Source of the DNA: Ampullaceana balthica | Lineage: Eukaryota; Mollusca; Gastropoda; Lymnaeidae | Reading direction: 5' to 3' | DNA: 64,000 nucleotides | Assembly: GCA_944989445.1 (NCBI GenBank) | Contig: CALYLW010000700.1 | Coordinates: forward strand, 64,501 to 128,500 | In this document: positions 34,601-46,035 of the stretch, in pieces | Layout: every line of letters starts with the position of its first letter | How positions within the stretch are numbered: the first letter of the stretch is position 1 | The notes under the pieces: generated by a model | What the model was told of the DNA's origin: nothing | Databases searched by the model: none | What the model saw: only the letters and a program-made list of their open reading frames with translations | Position numbers and translations under genes: made by a program

Positions 34601-36329
34601 GTCATGCAATTTATTTTTGAAGTCAGTGCCAAGGTTTCTTCAAAATTTTAATAAATTATATACAGTGTTACTTGTCGGTGGTATGCGCAGAGTAGTTCGT
34701 TTGTCAATTCTACTAATCAGGTTGTTTTGTTTTCGTTTGTTCCTACAGCCATTTCGGTAAGTTAAGGGCAGTCAAGGGAAACAGGTACAAGAGTGCGATT
34801 GAACGTTTGAAATCGACATAACTGCTGTCTGTTCCCTTAGCGCAGTAGCCACACAGTGACAACAATTAATGGTATGTCAGTAGCCCCAGCACTGACAGTG
34901 AATGACATCAATGGTGCCAAATTTGAGCAAGCTACTTGAACTAAAATTAAAATTAATTTAACACACAAAATAAGAATTATAGTACAATTTGCCATTATAA
35001 ATTTTGCCCCTCGCTCCCTGACCCAATTTTTACGAATTCTTATATCATAACTAAAGTTCTGTTACATTTGAATTTAATAACTTAGTTTTGCATTGCACAT
35101 AATCGAGTTACTCACTGAACCTCAAATCCTGGACAACAGTTTAAAACATGGAGCAACATGTTGGAGACGAATAACTTAGTATCGATTTTGGGTTTTTTTT
35201 TACAATTGTTTTGGTTCATTTAATCTATATGTAATCTACACGTGGCGTACTGTATAGTTTGATAAAATAACTTAAAGCTTAAAAAGAAATATACTTTTGT
35301 AATAATAACATGAGATTTTTACTTTTAAAATAAGCCTGAAAATAAAGGACGTAAAGATTTTAAAAGTCGTGCGTGCAACTTGGCATATTAAATATTAAAT
35401 AAACCAGAAAGCTGTTTAAGCCTCTTACAAGCAGGTTTTTTGTGAATGATCTTTCTTATACAGACTTAAGCCGAAATTAAATAGTTTTCTTCGTAGGCCT
35501 TGTGGTGCAAATCGTTTAGAAAAAAAAATCAACATCAACTACAACTGGTAAATTTATTTTTTCTAAAGCATAATTTTGTAATTAAAATTGTATTTACCTC
35601 ATTGCTGAGATCGTACCTAACATATGTTCTGCGCAGTCCTGTATTTACATGTTGTACAGTAGACCCTGTTGGGGAAGGACAACACGACAAAGTTTGACGA
35701 AAGAATAATTTATTCGAGACGATCTGCTACAGTCAGTACAACTGCATGATGATGGTGTATCCTTTATCGCATAAGAACCGTTTGTTTGCCAAACACTGCT
35801 ACCGCCATTATAACTGCAGGGAATAATGTCAACCATACACTAGAACTCTTTCATTGCCAAGCATCAAGCTTCATTTTAAAACTGTATAAAGATGGTGTTG
35901 ATTTTCCTCCCATCGCTATTGTCCTTATAACTGTATGATGGGGATGCATCATGCATACATTGATTTACGCCGTTCGGTCCATTTAGCATTGCCACGCTAT
36001 CCATATCCATTGTACTTGACTTCAACTCATTGTGACGTTGTAGCGCCCCCCCCCCAAACAAAAAATTAACCAAAAGAAAAATAAAACAAATAAACAAACC
36101 AACAAAAAAAAAGAGAGAGTCTATTTTGTACTTCCTAAATAACATACGAATTCGCCTCCACTTCTGCACATGCAAGATTTGATGAAAGATAAAAATCACA
36201 GGGTTCGTTGATAAAGAGTGAAAGGGACAAAGAAAATGGGAAAGATAAAAATTACTTTTTGTGCTGGAATGCAAGTCACATAAATAGTCATAGATACAAT
36301 AACATGGAAAGGTAATAATTGAACTGTAG
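34601..36329. other. AT-rich spacer, no gene recognised
   Basis: Short frames near 35.5-36.3 kb have no motif; a C/A-homopolymer stretch lies at about 36.05-36.12 kb. Confidence 0.55.
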
Positions 36330-37126
36330 TGTTAGTTATGACTTGGCAATTCTGTCCAACAGCCTTCAAGACATGCAAGACAAAATCACAGCCTTGAGCG
36401 AGACTGGGAAAAGAGTAGGACTCAATATAAACATTCAAAAAAACAAAATTTTTGAAAATAAACTTCCTACAAGATGGAGTCATCCAAGTAGAAAACCGTA
36501 ACCTGGAGCAAGTATACAACTTTGTATACCTTGGGAGTGTGGTCAGTGTATCAGGGGAAACAGATGAGGACATCGAACGAAGAATAAATTTGGCGCGACA
36601 GGCTTTTGCCAATCTGAAACAGGTCTGGAGATCTACACACATCTCTGTCAAAACAAAAGTAAGGATCTTTAACACCAATGTTAAAACGGTCCTACTTTAT
36701 GGATCCGAAACATGGCGGACGACAGAGAGAACAAAAAATAGACTCCAGACCTTTGTTAACAGATGCCTCAGAAATATTCTGAAAATAAGATGGTTCGATA
36801 AGGTCGAAAACTCCAAGCTGTGGGAGAGGTGGGGACAAAGAACAGTAGAACAACAAATAATGGAAAGAAAGTGGAGATGGATTGGACACACCCTCAGGAA
36901 AGATAACAGCAGGGCTAGGCAGGCCTTAGATTGGAACCCCCAGGGCAAACGACAACGAGGAAGACCCAAGCGTACATGGAGACGGAGCATGTTGGACGAG
37001 GCTGGAAGGACTGGGAAGAGCTGGGAAGAATTGAAGTGACTGGCAAGGGACCGTGTAGAGTGGCGAGCTTTTACAGAGGCCCTATGTTCCACAAGGAACT
37101 CAAAGGACAAATGATGATGATGATGT
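36330..37126 (+). pseudogene. 5'-truncated LINE: reverse-transcriptase C-terminal fragment
   Basis: The left part reads DLAILSNSLQDMQDKI, just downstream of where a reverse transcriptase's Asp-Asp active site would lie. The frame shifts near 36450 into a second frame with YLGSVVS, LLYGSETW, RRCLRNIL-like, KWRWIGHTLRK and GKRQRGRPKRTW, all standard in the thumb and C-terminal region of APE-type non-LTR elements (RTE-like is my guess). An in-frame TGA at about 37037 replaces the CGA present in the 46.95 kb copy. The 3' end is a short ATGATG tail, typical of target-primed insertion of a truncated copy. Not functional. Confidence 0.85.
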
Positions 37127-38176
37127 AGTGTTATTTATAAGTTTGTGTAAGTGTAGGCTGACTTCCAGTAAAGACAAAATTGTATCATTTTTGATCTTGG
37201 TTCGATTCTTGTTCTGGGTTGATTGTGTATTTCTTCGCGTTTAGTTAAAATCTCATATTTAAACATTTTATCGCAATTAACTCTTTAGTTATCTGTAAGA
37301 TTAACAAACACTTACTTCGAATTATTGTGGTAAGCGACAGCGTACTTTCTGAACTCTCGCCCCTGACGTTTGATATTTGATCTACTCGCGGGATTAGGGT
37401 TGGGCTCTGGTCTACTAGGAACATCAAAGTTTAATTTAAAACAACAGTCAGGTTATGCGTTCAGTTATAATCCTATAACTCAGACCAAGCATCACTGGCG
37501 CCTATGTTTTCAGTGCGGCAATGGAACAACTTCCAAGTTATTATGATAAGGTGGTTTCTGGCCTTTTCTGTAGAAGAGGGAGATTCTTGTGATGTATATA
37601 TCAATAAAGATAAGTAGAGGACAACCGAAAGTAAGAGAAGACTGCAGAACAAAATTATGTGCAAGCAGCACACGTCTCCACTTTTTGTTAGCATTACTTG
37701 GCATTGATCATATAAATAACTCTGTAAGAAAAGCGTCAGTGATCTTTATTTACATGTGTAGTATTACTACGTTTTATAATTGTAATTTGAGTTTGGAAAA
37801 GTTTTTTTTTATTCAACTATCGTATCTCGTTTTTTAAAAAAACTAATCGTTATATATCGTTTTTTATTTAGTTAATCGTATCACTTTTTTTAAATTCAAT
37901 ATTATAATTTCCTTTACTGTTTCAACCAGTACCCGCGTCAGCGAGCCAAAAAAGTATTAATAAAGGAGAAACTACATATTTAAATTAATTATATACACAC
38001 ACACGCGCACAGACACGCACCCACATACACAAACACACACACACTTACTTCATCTCGCGTTTCCTTTCTCTCTTATTCTCATTCTCTCACGCCGTCTTTT
38101 TCTCTTATGGTTTCCTTTTTTTTTGTGTTTCTGTTTTTAAATTCTTGCACATTGTCATTTTAACTATCCCACAGAG
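37127..38176. other. Spacer with CA-rich tract
   Basis: An imperfect CA repeat at 37993-38045 is followed by a T/C-rich stretch. No gene recognised. Confidence 0.6.
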
Positions 38177-38600
38177 CAGGGGTGGGCAAAGTGCAGCCCG
38201 CGGACCTAATGCGGCCCACCACAGAATTTTTACTAGCCCGCAAAGACATTTAGAAAACCCGCCTTGATCTGAGATTTGCTTCATTTCTCAACAAGCAACT
38301 TCACTCATGATTTTTTTAAAAATATATATTAAAAAGTGTATTTGTCTCATTAATCTAATTGTAACATATTATACGCTACCAGCTAGAAATCTAGATATTA
38401 TGATTCAGCACAATAAATGCATTTAATAAAACTATTGTATTTGTTTAAATGTTATTGATTGATTTGTATGATACCACTTATACTTTATTGAAATGAAATT
38501 TAATGTTAACTAACGAACACAATCATTTTAAACGGTGCGGCCCTCCGCTAAAACCGCTACCACGAAGTGGCCCCCGATCCAAGACAATTGTCCACCCTTT
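38177..38600. mobile_element. hAT-like element (CAGGGGTGGGCAAA type), 424 bp
   Basis: Starts CAGGGGTGGGCAAAGTGC, with GCCCGCGGACC just inside, and ends AATTGTCCACCCTTT. GCGGCCC stretches sit near both ends, as in Charlie-type hAT elements of animals. Flanks CCACAG AG (38169-38176) and CCTCAGAG (38601-38608) agree at 7 of 8 bases. The AT-rich interior has no frame, so it is non-autonomous. Confidence 0.82.
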
Positions 38601-39244
38601 CCTCAGAGCATTCTTTGAAGTACGAAATATATTTGTTTTTTTTTAAATTTTCTTTTAAGTTTAAGGGTGAAAAAAAAATAACCACACTTTAGCCACATAA
38701 CCCTTTGAAGTACATATGCAAGCATTTAAAACATCCACAAACACACAAAAAAAAACCAACCGATTACAAAAACTAAAAGTCGGAGCAATATTTTCCGAGG
38801 CGGAAATCACGTGCACACATCAGTTGACACTAACACCCAGGGCAGCTGTCGTGTTCTCTCCCCCCTGAGAGGCCCCAATGGTCTGACTCATTCATTCATA
38901 AACTTTACCAGCCATGCGAATCAAATGACATACGTTCATCGATCTCAGGTGTAGGGGTTCACGGGAGTTCAATAGGTAAGCCGCACACGTGAATGCCTCG
39001 GAGAAAATTAGGTCAAAGATTAGGATCTGGTTCCGCCAGGCCGCCGCCAAGACTGTGGAATGTGACGACATCTGGTCAGTGAGGTTTTGTTGTGTGGTAG
39101 GTTAGGGGTCGGGGTTGGTGGGGGGTGGGGGTAGGGAGAGCTAGAATTTAGTCGTCAATCACACTCAAATTACAACTTAACAGAGCGACGGTTCTCAAAA
39201 CGGATTAATGTTCCATGGACATTTACATCAGGGGTTTAAATTTG
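38601..39244. other. Spacer, no gene recognised
   Basis: G-rich at 39.09-39.14 kb. Nothing recognised. Confidence 0.55.
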
Positions 39245-39470
39245 AAGGGGCACAGTGGTCGAGTGGCATGCGCGCTCGGCTGACGTACCAAGGGTTACGG
39301 TGTCCCTGAGTTCACCCTAGCTACCTGACACCAGTTTTAAGTTAGGGAAACAAAGGCGGCATGGACATTGCGTGGTCCCTCAGTAATAGCCGTGGCCTAT
39401 GAACGCTGCGTCACTTGGAAGCAATAATCCTCTGTATAGACTGCGGAGCGTCTAAAAATTTAGATTGATA
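39245..39470 (+). mobile_element. tRNA-derived SINE-like element
   Basis: The head has an A-box match TGGTCGAGTGG at 39256-39266 and a decayed B-box around GAGTTCACCC at 39308-39317. The body includes AATAGCCGTGGCCTATGAAC, and the tail reads CTCTGTATAGACTGCGGAGC then GTCT. Head, body and tail match the usual tRNA-derived SINE layout. The body and tail recur in reverse at 12.2 kb, and the tail resembles LINE family Z 3' ends. Transcription, if any, would be by RNA polymerase III, with movement in trans by a LINE. Confidence 0.72.
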
Positions 39471-41229
39471 AAATATACTAGATACGACCCGCGGCGTAGC
39501 ATACAACGCAGACTTGCTCATAGATAGTGCCAAGAACGGGTGGAAAAGAAGGTACACAAACAGCAGCACGAAGAAATGAAAAAAAAACCCGAGTGAACAT
39601 CGAGGGTGGGGGGATCGCCGACGCATTGTTGGTCTCGTGACATGCACACTGCGGTTGTTGTTACCTGCCCCCACCCTTTACTATCATCGCTTGCCAACCA
39701 TAAACTGCGATTGGTCGACCCTAGCAAAGGTCATTCATCTTGCTTATTTGCACACGTCTTGTGCTTGTCCTGGTGAATTATATACCTATAGATTTGTTAG
39801 GGATTTTTCGTGTGATCTTATTAAAAGTATTTAACGCTGTGGTTGTAACCTGATGAGCAATCCAAAACGCTTTGACAACAGTGGCGTAGACTCTATAGAT
39901 ATTTAAACAAGCCGCGGCCCTTAAAGCTGTAGTGGCACATACTGGATGTGAAGCAGTAATTGTTGTTCTTCACGTAACCATACACTTTACCACAACAAGA
40001 CCACCTTCAGCCGAGGGTTCTTCAAGGAGAAAACACATTTTAACGATTTGTAGTCAATGCACCCATTTATTGACACTCTATTTTGAGGGGAACATCAATT
40101 GTTCAGCACAATTAGACTCTCAAATCCAACAGACTCATAGTGCTTCAATGCGGCTCTTTATATATTTTCAAATGGCTTTCAGTTACTACGTGCCAGGCCA
40201 CCCAGGGTCTAGAACATCGCTTCTATTGCCGCAGACGGAACACAGTCAGGGAGAACTAATTTAGCAAGAACATGGTGCCTCTCTGATTTTTTAAAAATCA
40301 ATAAATAATAGAACAAAATATTTGGGACGACGGTGTAGTTGTGATTTGCCCCATTTGTTTCACAATGTCAGTCGTACCCCATTTAATAAGTTTGAGAACT
40401 AGACTCATGCCATTCTCAAAGTATCGTTTATTTGGTTGTCTATACGCTATTTAAAAAAAATCTAACAGCTTAGACGCACGTGCTGCCTATAATCTAAGCA
40501 AACAAGACAAAAATGTCAGCGGTATGCAGGATAAGACACATCTGTCCCAGGTCGGAGGCGGAGACTTTAAAACCTGGCTGGTGGTGGGTGTCACAAAGAA
40601 ACTTTGTATGGAAGGTAATCGTTAATGATCTACACATTATGTCAAAACGTGTTTCCTTTCCACAACGCAAGCCCTGCCCCCCCTCCCCTCATCACTGGTC
40701 AAGCTGTGTACAAGAATCGCCCATGCCGATCTATGCATGCATTAACCAGATGCTAACAATGCGGGTCTAAGGGAAATGAACGAGGTGAGCGAGTGACTCA
40801 ATTTTAACATACTCATTATAAACTCCACGTGAGTGTTTGCATTCTCTATTGTTTGTGCTAAGTTAATATTCCACAGCGTTTATTCCTGCTTTCCTGGATA
40901 ATACAGAACGGTAACTAAACACCGGCCGCAATCTATAACAGTTTTTTTAAGTCCCTCATAATTTTACTGCATCCTTAATGACAGTATTCAAATGCTGGTT
41001 AGTTATAATAAGAGCTACCGTTTGGTGCAGGGGTGGGAATACAAGACTGACGGTGGGGGCGTGTACATACTAAAGGGTCGGGGTCGGCAATTAAAAGCGC
41101 CTCCTGCGACAAAGTCCTAATCTGCCCCCCCCCCACTCTTTAGTCACCTTATTAAGAATTCGTTATATTTGTACTCATTAATAAGAGGAATTCATCACTC
41201 TGAAAGTTTGAGGATTTTAATGATAAGGG
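39471..41229. other. Spacer, no convincing gene
   Basis: A lone CAGTGGCGTAGACTC (39876) looks like a one-ended hAT terminus. A 110-codon plus frame at 39932-40264 has no domain I know. A CAGGGGTGGGAATAC motif near 41028 has no clear partner. Confidence 0.5.
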
Positions 41230-41660
41230 TGGCAGTTGCATGTGAGGCGTTGGTGGTCAGTGAGACGTTTGTGGCCAGTGAGGCGTCGGTGGCCAGTGAG
41301 GTGTTGGTGGTTAGTGAGGCGTTGGAGACCGGTGAGGCATTTATGGCCAGTGAGGCGTTGGTGGCGAGTGGGGCGTGGGGCGTTGGTGGCGAGTGGGGCG
41401 TTGGTGGACAGTGAGGCTTTTTGGCCAGTGAAGCGTTGGCGGCCAATGAGGTGTTGGTGGCCAGTGAGGCGTTGGTAGCCAGTAAGGCGTCGTTGGCCAG
41501 TGAGGCGTTGGTGGCCAGAGAGGCATTCTGGCCAGTAAGGAGTTTATGTCCAGTGAGGCGTTGGTGACCAGTGAGGCGTTAGTGGCTAATGAGTCGTCAG
41601 TGGCCAGGGAGTCGTCAGTACCATTTGCCAGTAATGCGTTGGCAGCCAGTGAGGTGGTAG
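41230..41660. repeat. 18-bp minisatellite, about 24 copies
   Basis: Degenerate units of GGCCAGTGAGGCGTTGGT. Several frames stay open on both strands (60-83 codons). Confidence 0.94.
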
Positions 41661-42259
41661 ACTTGAGTGTAGTCCTGCCCTTCCAAAAAGATTATGTCAG
41701 TTAAGGGGTGGATTGACTTTAAATCGTAAACGTGTTTTCATCCAAATTTACGACCAGGTTTTAGTTCATTAATAGTTAATTTAATTACAATCTAAATCAG
41801 TGACGTCATGTTTAAAAGAAAGGCCAATACCCACCATAGTTATTTTGATAACAGACTAAGTCTGTAAAACGCAAATGATGTCATTCATCGCAATACGAGA
41901 ACCGCTGATGGCCGTGCTCACCTATCAAGCATGTAGATTTAACGGCCCGGTGGATGCGTTTTCTCACGTATCTCTGCTGTGCACTCAGCTACAAACCAAG
42001 GTCGGCATGCGAGGGTAAACATCAAACTAGGGGCGAGCATCTCGCCAGATAGAGACATTTATTATCATCCTTTGGCTCAGTTCCGAGGGGACTTTTTTTG
42101 TCAGCTTTTCCCTCTTCAAGGTAACCACAAGTACCTTTGTTTTCTCGTTTTGAATTGAAGTGGTTCTTAAAATGTAAGACGAAGACTCTTGCTCCCCCAA
42201 GACCCCTGATGTGAAATAAGAGAGTTTTTGATTTCAACGGGAAACCGCATGTCTCCTTA
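41661..42259. other. Spacer, no gene recognised
   Basis: No recognisable feature. Confidence 0.55.
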
Positions 42260-42510
42260 GGGTACGTCACGCTATTTTTTTAAAACTAGTTTACCCGCCC
42301 CCTCCCCCTGTCACAAACTGTCACAAAGCTCAGAGGCCCCCCCCCCTAAAGTATGTCACACTTTCGAACAAATTTTATCATTTTTATTAACAAAATAATT
42401 AAAATTTAATAGAAAACTGACGTCATACATGGCCGGACCTCCCTCCCACTGTCACACTTTTTTACACCCCTTCCCCCCTCTGGAGCGTGACGTACTTCAT
42501 TGACGGCCCC
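42260..42510. mobile_element. GGGGCCGTCC-family palindromic element, 251 bp, TTA duplication
   Basis: Left end (partly deleted) GGGTACGTCACGCTATTT; right end GGAGCGTGACGTACTTCATT then GACGGCCCC. TTA flanks both sides (42257-42259, 42511-42513). Arms carry CTGTCACAAACTGTCACA and related motifs around an AT-rich centre. TTA duplications and GGG-starting ends are seen in PIF/Harbinger-type transposons, so that superfamily is possible but unproven. Non-coding. Confidence 0.78.
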
Positions 42511-42599
42511 TTACGAAGATTTTTAAAAATAATTTATGTTCTTCATTTTACAATGAAAAAAAAGTTGATTGATGAATTTAGTTGTCTTATATAACACAA

Positions 42600-42862
42600 T
42601 AAGTCACCACGGCAGTTGGGTGAATAAAGTCATTCATCGCGGCCGTCGGATGGTAACACATGAAAGTCACCGCGGCAGTTGGATGGTAACACATGAAAGT
42701 CACCGCGGCCGTTGGGTGGTAACAAACAATAGTCACCGCAGTGGTCAGGTGGTAACAAACAAAGTCACCACGGCGGTCAGGTGGTAACAAACTAAAGTCA
42801 CCACGGCGGTCAGGTGCTAACTAATTAAAGTCACCGCGTCGGTCGGTTGGTAACAAAATAAA
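42600..42862. repeat. 33-bp minisatellite, 8 copies
   Basis: Units approximate AAAGTCACCGCGGCGGTCAG then GTGGTAACAAACA. Copies differ at several sites. The array ends about 10 bp before a hAT-like element. Confidence 0.93.
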
Positions 42863-42871
42863 TAACTGAAG

Positions 42872-43571
42872 CAGGGACGTCCAAACGTTTTGTTACGGGG
42901 CCCATAATTCCATGAAGTAAAATTATGCACGGGTGGGATAAAAAAAATTGAAAAAATGACATACATTGAGACAGAGATCAGGCTTTTAGGGCATGATTGT
43001 TTTTGTGTTTGTTATTTGTAAGAATTATAATTTTTTAATATATGTATATATTTTTCCAACACAAGATATTGATAAAAATTGAATAAATAATGACCAAGTT
43101 ATGGAATAAATATGTTTATTTTACATCATCTTATATATAATGTGATGAAATATAACAAGAGACCATAATGTTGTGTCAAATATTTTAATTAAAAAAAGTT
43201 AAATTATAAGTAAAACGACGCCACATTTATTTCCTTTTCCAAGTTTTCAAAAATAAACAATATTATGATACTTTTTGTTTGCCATAGTACGTCATTGAAT
43301 TTCGTATTCATAGCAGCACATAACTTCATCGGATTTTTGTAATGATTAGTTACCATGGTTAATAATAAAACGTCATCCATTTTGTCTTCATTTGACCTCA
43401 TGAATAATTAGTACTCAAAACATTTTATATTCTCGGCTTTTCTGATCAATATAGTGTCGTCCTTACAGAAAACGGGAGTCTGTTAATTATTATTAAATAT
43501 GAGGCCGTGTGCAAGTTAAAATTTATGCGCGGGCCGAATTTGGCCCGCGGGCCGGACTCTGGACAGCCCTT
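42872..43571. mobile_element. hAT-like element (CAGGGACGTCCAAA type), 700 bp
   Basis: Starts CAGGGACGTCCAAACGTTTT and ends CCGGACTCTGGACAGCCCTT. The right arm has GGGCCGAATTTGGCCCGCGG, characteristic of Charlie-like hAT ends. Flanks AACTGAAG and AACAAAAG agree at 6 of 8. The AT-rich interior has stop codons in all frames, and a 65-codon minus frame is unremarkable. Non-autonomous or decayed. Confidence 0.78.
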
Positions 43572-45182
43572 AACAAAAGTGTCTGCTGTGGTCGGGTGGA
43601 AAACAAACTAAAAAACAAAACAGATTGAGGTCATCGCGGCACACAAGAAGGTTGGTAATACGTGGAACAGTGATGTCTGATGTCTCATAAACTACGACTT
43701 AAACCTTGATATTAATAGACTCAGCTTTTCTGATTACAGTATTTTGAAAGTTGGGATTGTGTGTGTGTGTGTTTGTTTGTTTGCTTTATCTTAAATTGTT
43801 GTTGAATTCGTTTGTTTGTTTGTTTGTTTTTTTTTGTTGTTTTTTTTTACTAAGGTTGAAATTATAATAAAAACAAAATAAACGTGTAGTCAAGAGGCAT
43901 TTTTCAGCGGACAAAACAACAATATAAAAAAACCTTAGCTGTGATTTAACATTGAGAGTACAATAAGCAGAAATTCAACACAAGATAAGAACATCGGAAA
44001 GTTATAAGCAATAGGGAAGATTATGCTGAAAATTAAAACGAAAGATATGTTGTAAGTTATCTTGAAATAATTTGTTATCTTGAAAATTTCTGTGTTGAAT
44101 TTATTTGATTTAAATTTGATATGTTGAAGTTTTTTAAATTTGAAATTTGTTTTGCTAAAATGTGTTATGTTGTAATTATATTGAAAGTTATGTTGAAAGA
44201 TATGTGAAAAGTTATGTTTTTGAAATTCATGAACGACATTTTAAAAATCTCCATTAGTTCCAAGTTTATTTTATTTCATCTGTTCCTAGTTTGATTTTGT
44301 TCGTCTATACTAGTCAATATGTGAGAAAGCCTTGGTAAATTCTGCTACTAAGTTTTGTGGAATCTAATGAGTACATTTATTTTTATGTGGGAGCCATTAG
44401 TAGTGAATGTAAGGCATGGGAGACAACTCTGGAAATGTAAAATTTTTAACAGACATGACAGAAGTGTTGAATTATGTACCTTTATGGGGATACTTAAAAA
44501 GAAACATTCAGAAAGTTATAAAATTAGAGGTAGAATGAGAATAATTCGTTAATAACTAACTGAAGGCAGATGGGGAAACATTTTTTTTAAACATGATATT
44601 TAACATAACGTTACTTACCATTTTAACGACCTTTCCTCAAATTTCTCTGACTTGAAAGAAAAGTATCCACTTTACATCCTAGATGATGATCCACACGTTA
44701 TCCATTTCAGATATCACTGTTTTCAGCAAACAAACAAACATCCATCATATTTATGTGAGGTGTGTGATTGTGTGTGATGTAGTTACCGATTCTGACCTCC
44801 AATACAATGATGTTAAAACATGTAAAGTTTATTTATGAAAACTACAGCTCAGTATTTCTCCTGTTTTTCACTTCAGCTCCACAATAAATTGCGTTCACTT
44901 TTGCTGCATGTTGAAAATTGCTCTAAAGATTACAAAGATTACACCTTACATCAGTTCAGTTGCAGAATTTCATTTTTTTTTAGAAGCCAATGTCACTCAA
45001 AATTCGAATGTAAGATTGTATTTCTGGCAGCACCAACTTCCTGAAGATCGCAGTTTCCGCTTTAAATGACCTTGACCCCACGTCACCAAAGAAAAAGAAC
45101 TCTGCTACCTAATAATAATGCTTGCAGCGATAGAAGAGGTCAAGCAGCTTGAGAGTCATGTGACCAGGTACGTAGTATTATT
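43572..45182. other. AT-rich spacer with GTTT/TG simple repeats
   Basis: TG and TTTG simple repeats occur at 43757-43840. Degenerate GTTATGTTGAAA motifs lie at 44.04-44.22 kb. No gene recognised. Confidence 0.6.
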
Positions 45183-45479
45183 ATTTCAGCCAGGGTTGCC
45201 ATATTGGCCTTTTTAAGGCCAAATTCTCAAAATTTGGCCTTTTTTAAGAGGGTTTGGCCTCAAAAATATTTTTTGGCTTTTTGGCCTTTTTTTGGCCTTT
45301 TTCTTAAAAAATAAACAAAAATATATAAAATATATATAAAAATAATCTTTATCACAAAAAAAAATTAAAAAATTAAAAATTCGCCAATAAGTCAATAACC
45401 TTATTAATTTTTTATTTTTTGATAACTTACGTGTATGTTAGATATTAAAATTTTTTTAAAAAAGTTTAAGGAAGAGGCT

Positions 45480-45706
45480 ATTAAGACAAAGCCAGATACA
45501 GAATTCAGCGCACAGTTTTAGACGCTATTGTTAGAGTAAGGGGTGAGCTTTTGTTTACAAATAAATGCAGTAAGAACTTTGTCATGTCACCAACAATGCT
45601 TGATGACTTGACATCTGATAAAGTTTATAATAATACTGCAAATAGTAGTCTAGAGGAAAAGGATGACCTGAAGCTTTTCTTTCAAATTTGCATGTTAGTA
45701 TCATAG
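45480..45706 (+). pseudogene. hAT transposase C-terminal remnant
   Basis: An open stretch of about 75 codons without a start reads VRVRGELLFTNKCSKNF, then MLDDLTSDKVY, and ends at TAG. A basic Arg/Leu-rich helix followed by a Cys/Phe patch and a short Leu/Asp-rich tail resembles the last residues of many hAT-family transposases after the dimerisation domain. Its position inside a hAT-like element, near the right end, supports this. The rest of the enzyme is missing. The match is from memory and weak. Confidence 0.42.
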
Positions 45707-45822
45707 TCTTTTTATTTTGTGAATACAACCATACATACGAACATTGGCATTTACACATTTATTATCCTTTTTCTCCTGGTTTGTATCTTCATTTTAAATA
45801 GTTAACTAATTTTCAGCCGTTT

Positions 45823-46035
45823 TGAGCCGTCCATAAGTGGCGTCACGCGATTTTGGCAGATTTTTCAATGTATTTTCACCCCCTCCTACTTCGTCACACG
45901 TAATCAAGAGCTAGACCGTTTCAAATATGACGTCACTGTTCTTAAAAGCACCCTCCCCCTCGTCATACATGGCCACAAATCTATGACCCCCTCCCACCCC
46001 CTAGGTGCGTGACGTCATTTTTGTTGACATTTTTC
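45823..46035. mobile_element. GGGGCCGTCC-family element, subfamily 2, nested
   Basis: Left end TGAGCCGTCCATAAGTGGCG then TCACGCG; right side GGTGCGTGACGTCATTTTTG. Interior has TTCGTCACACGTAATC and CTCGTCATACATGGCCACA. It interrupts the 927-bp hAT-like element, so it arrived later. Exact ends and duplication are not resolved. Confidence 0.62.

Noticed and set aside
39932..40264. 110-codon plus-strand frame
   Set aside because: No recognisable domain or homologous pattern; left as spacer.
41028..41140. Small hAT-like element from CAGGGGTGGGAATAC to a C-run
   Set aside because: The right end is a homopolymer run that would match many sequences; no duplication seen.
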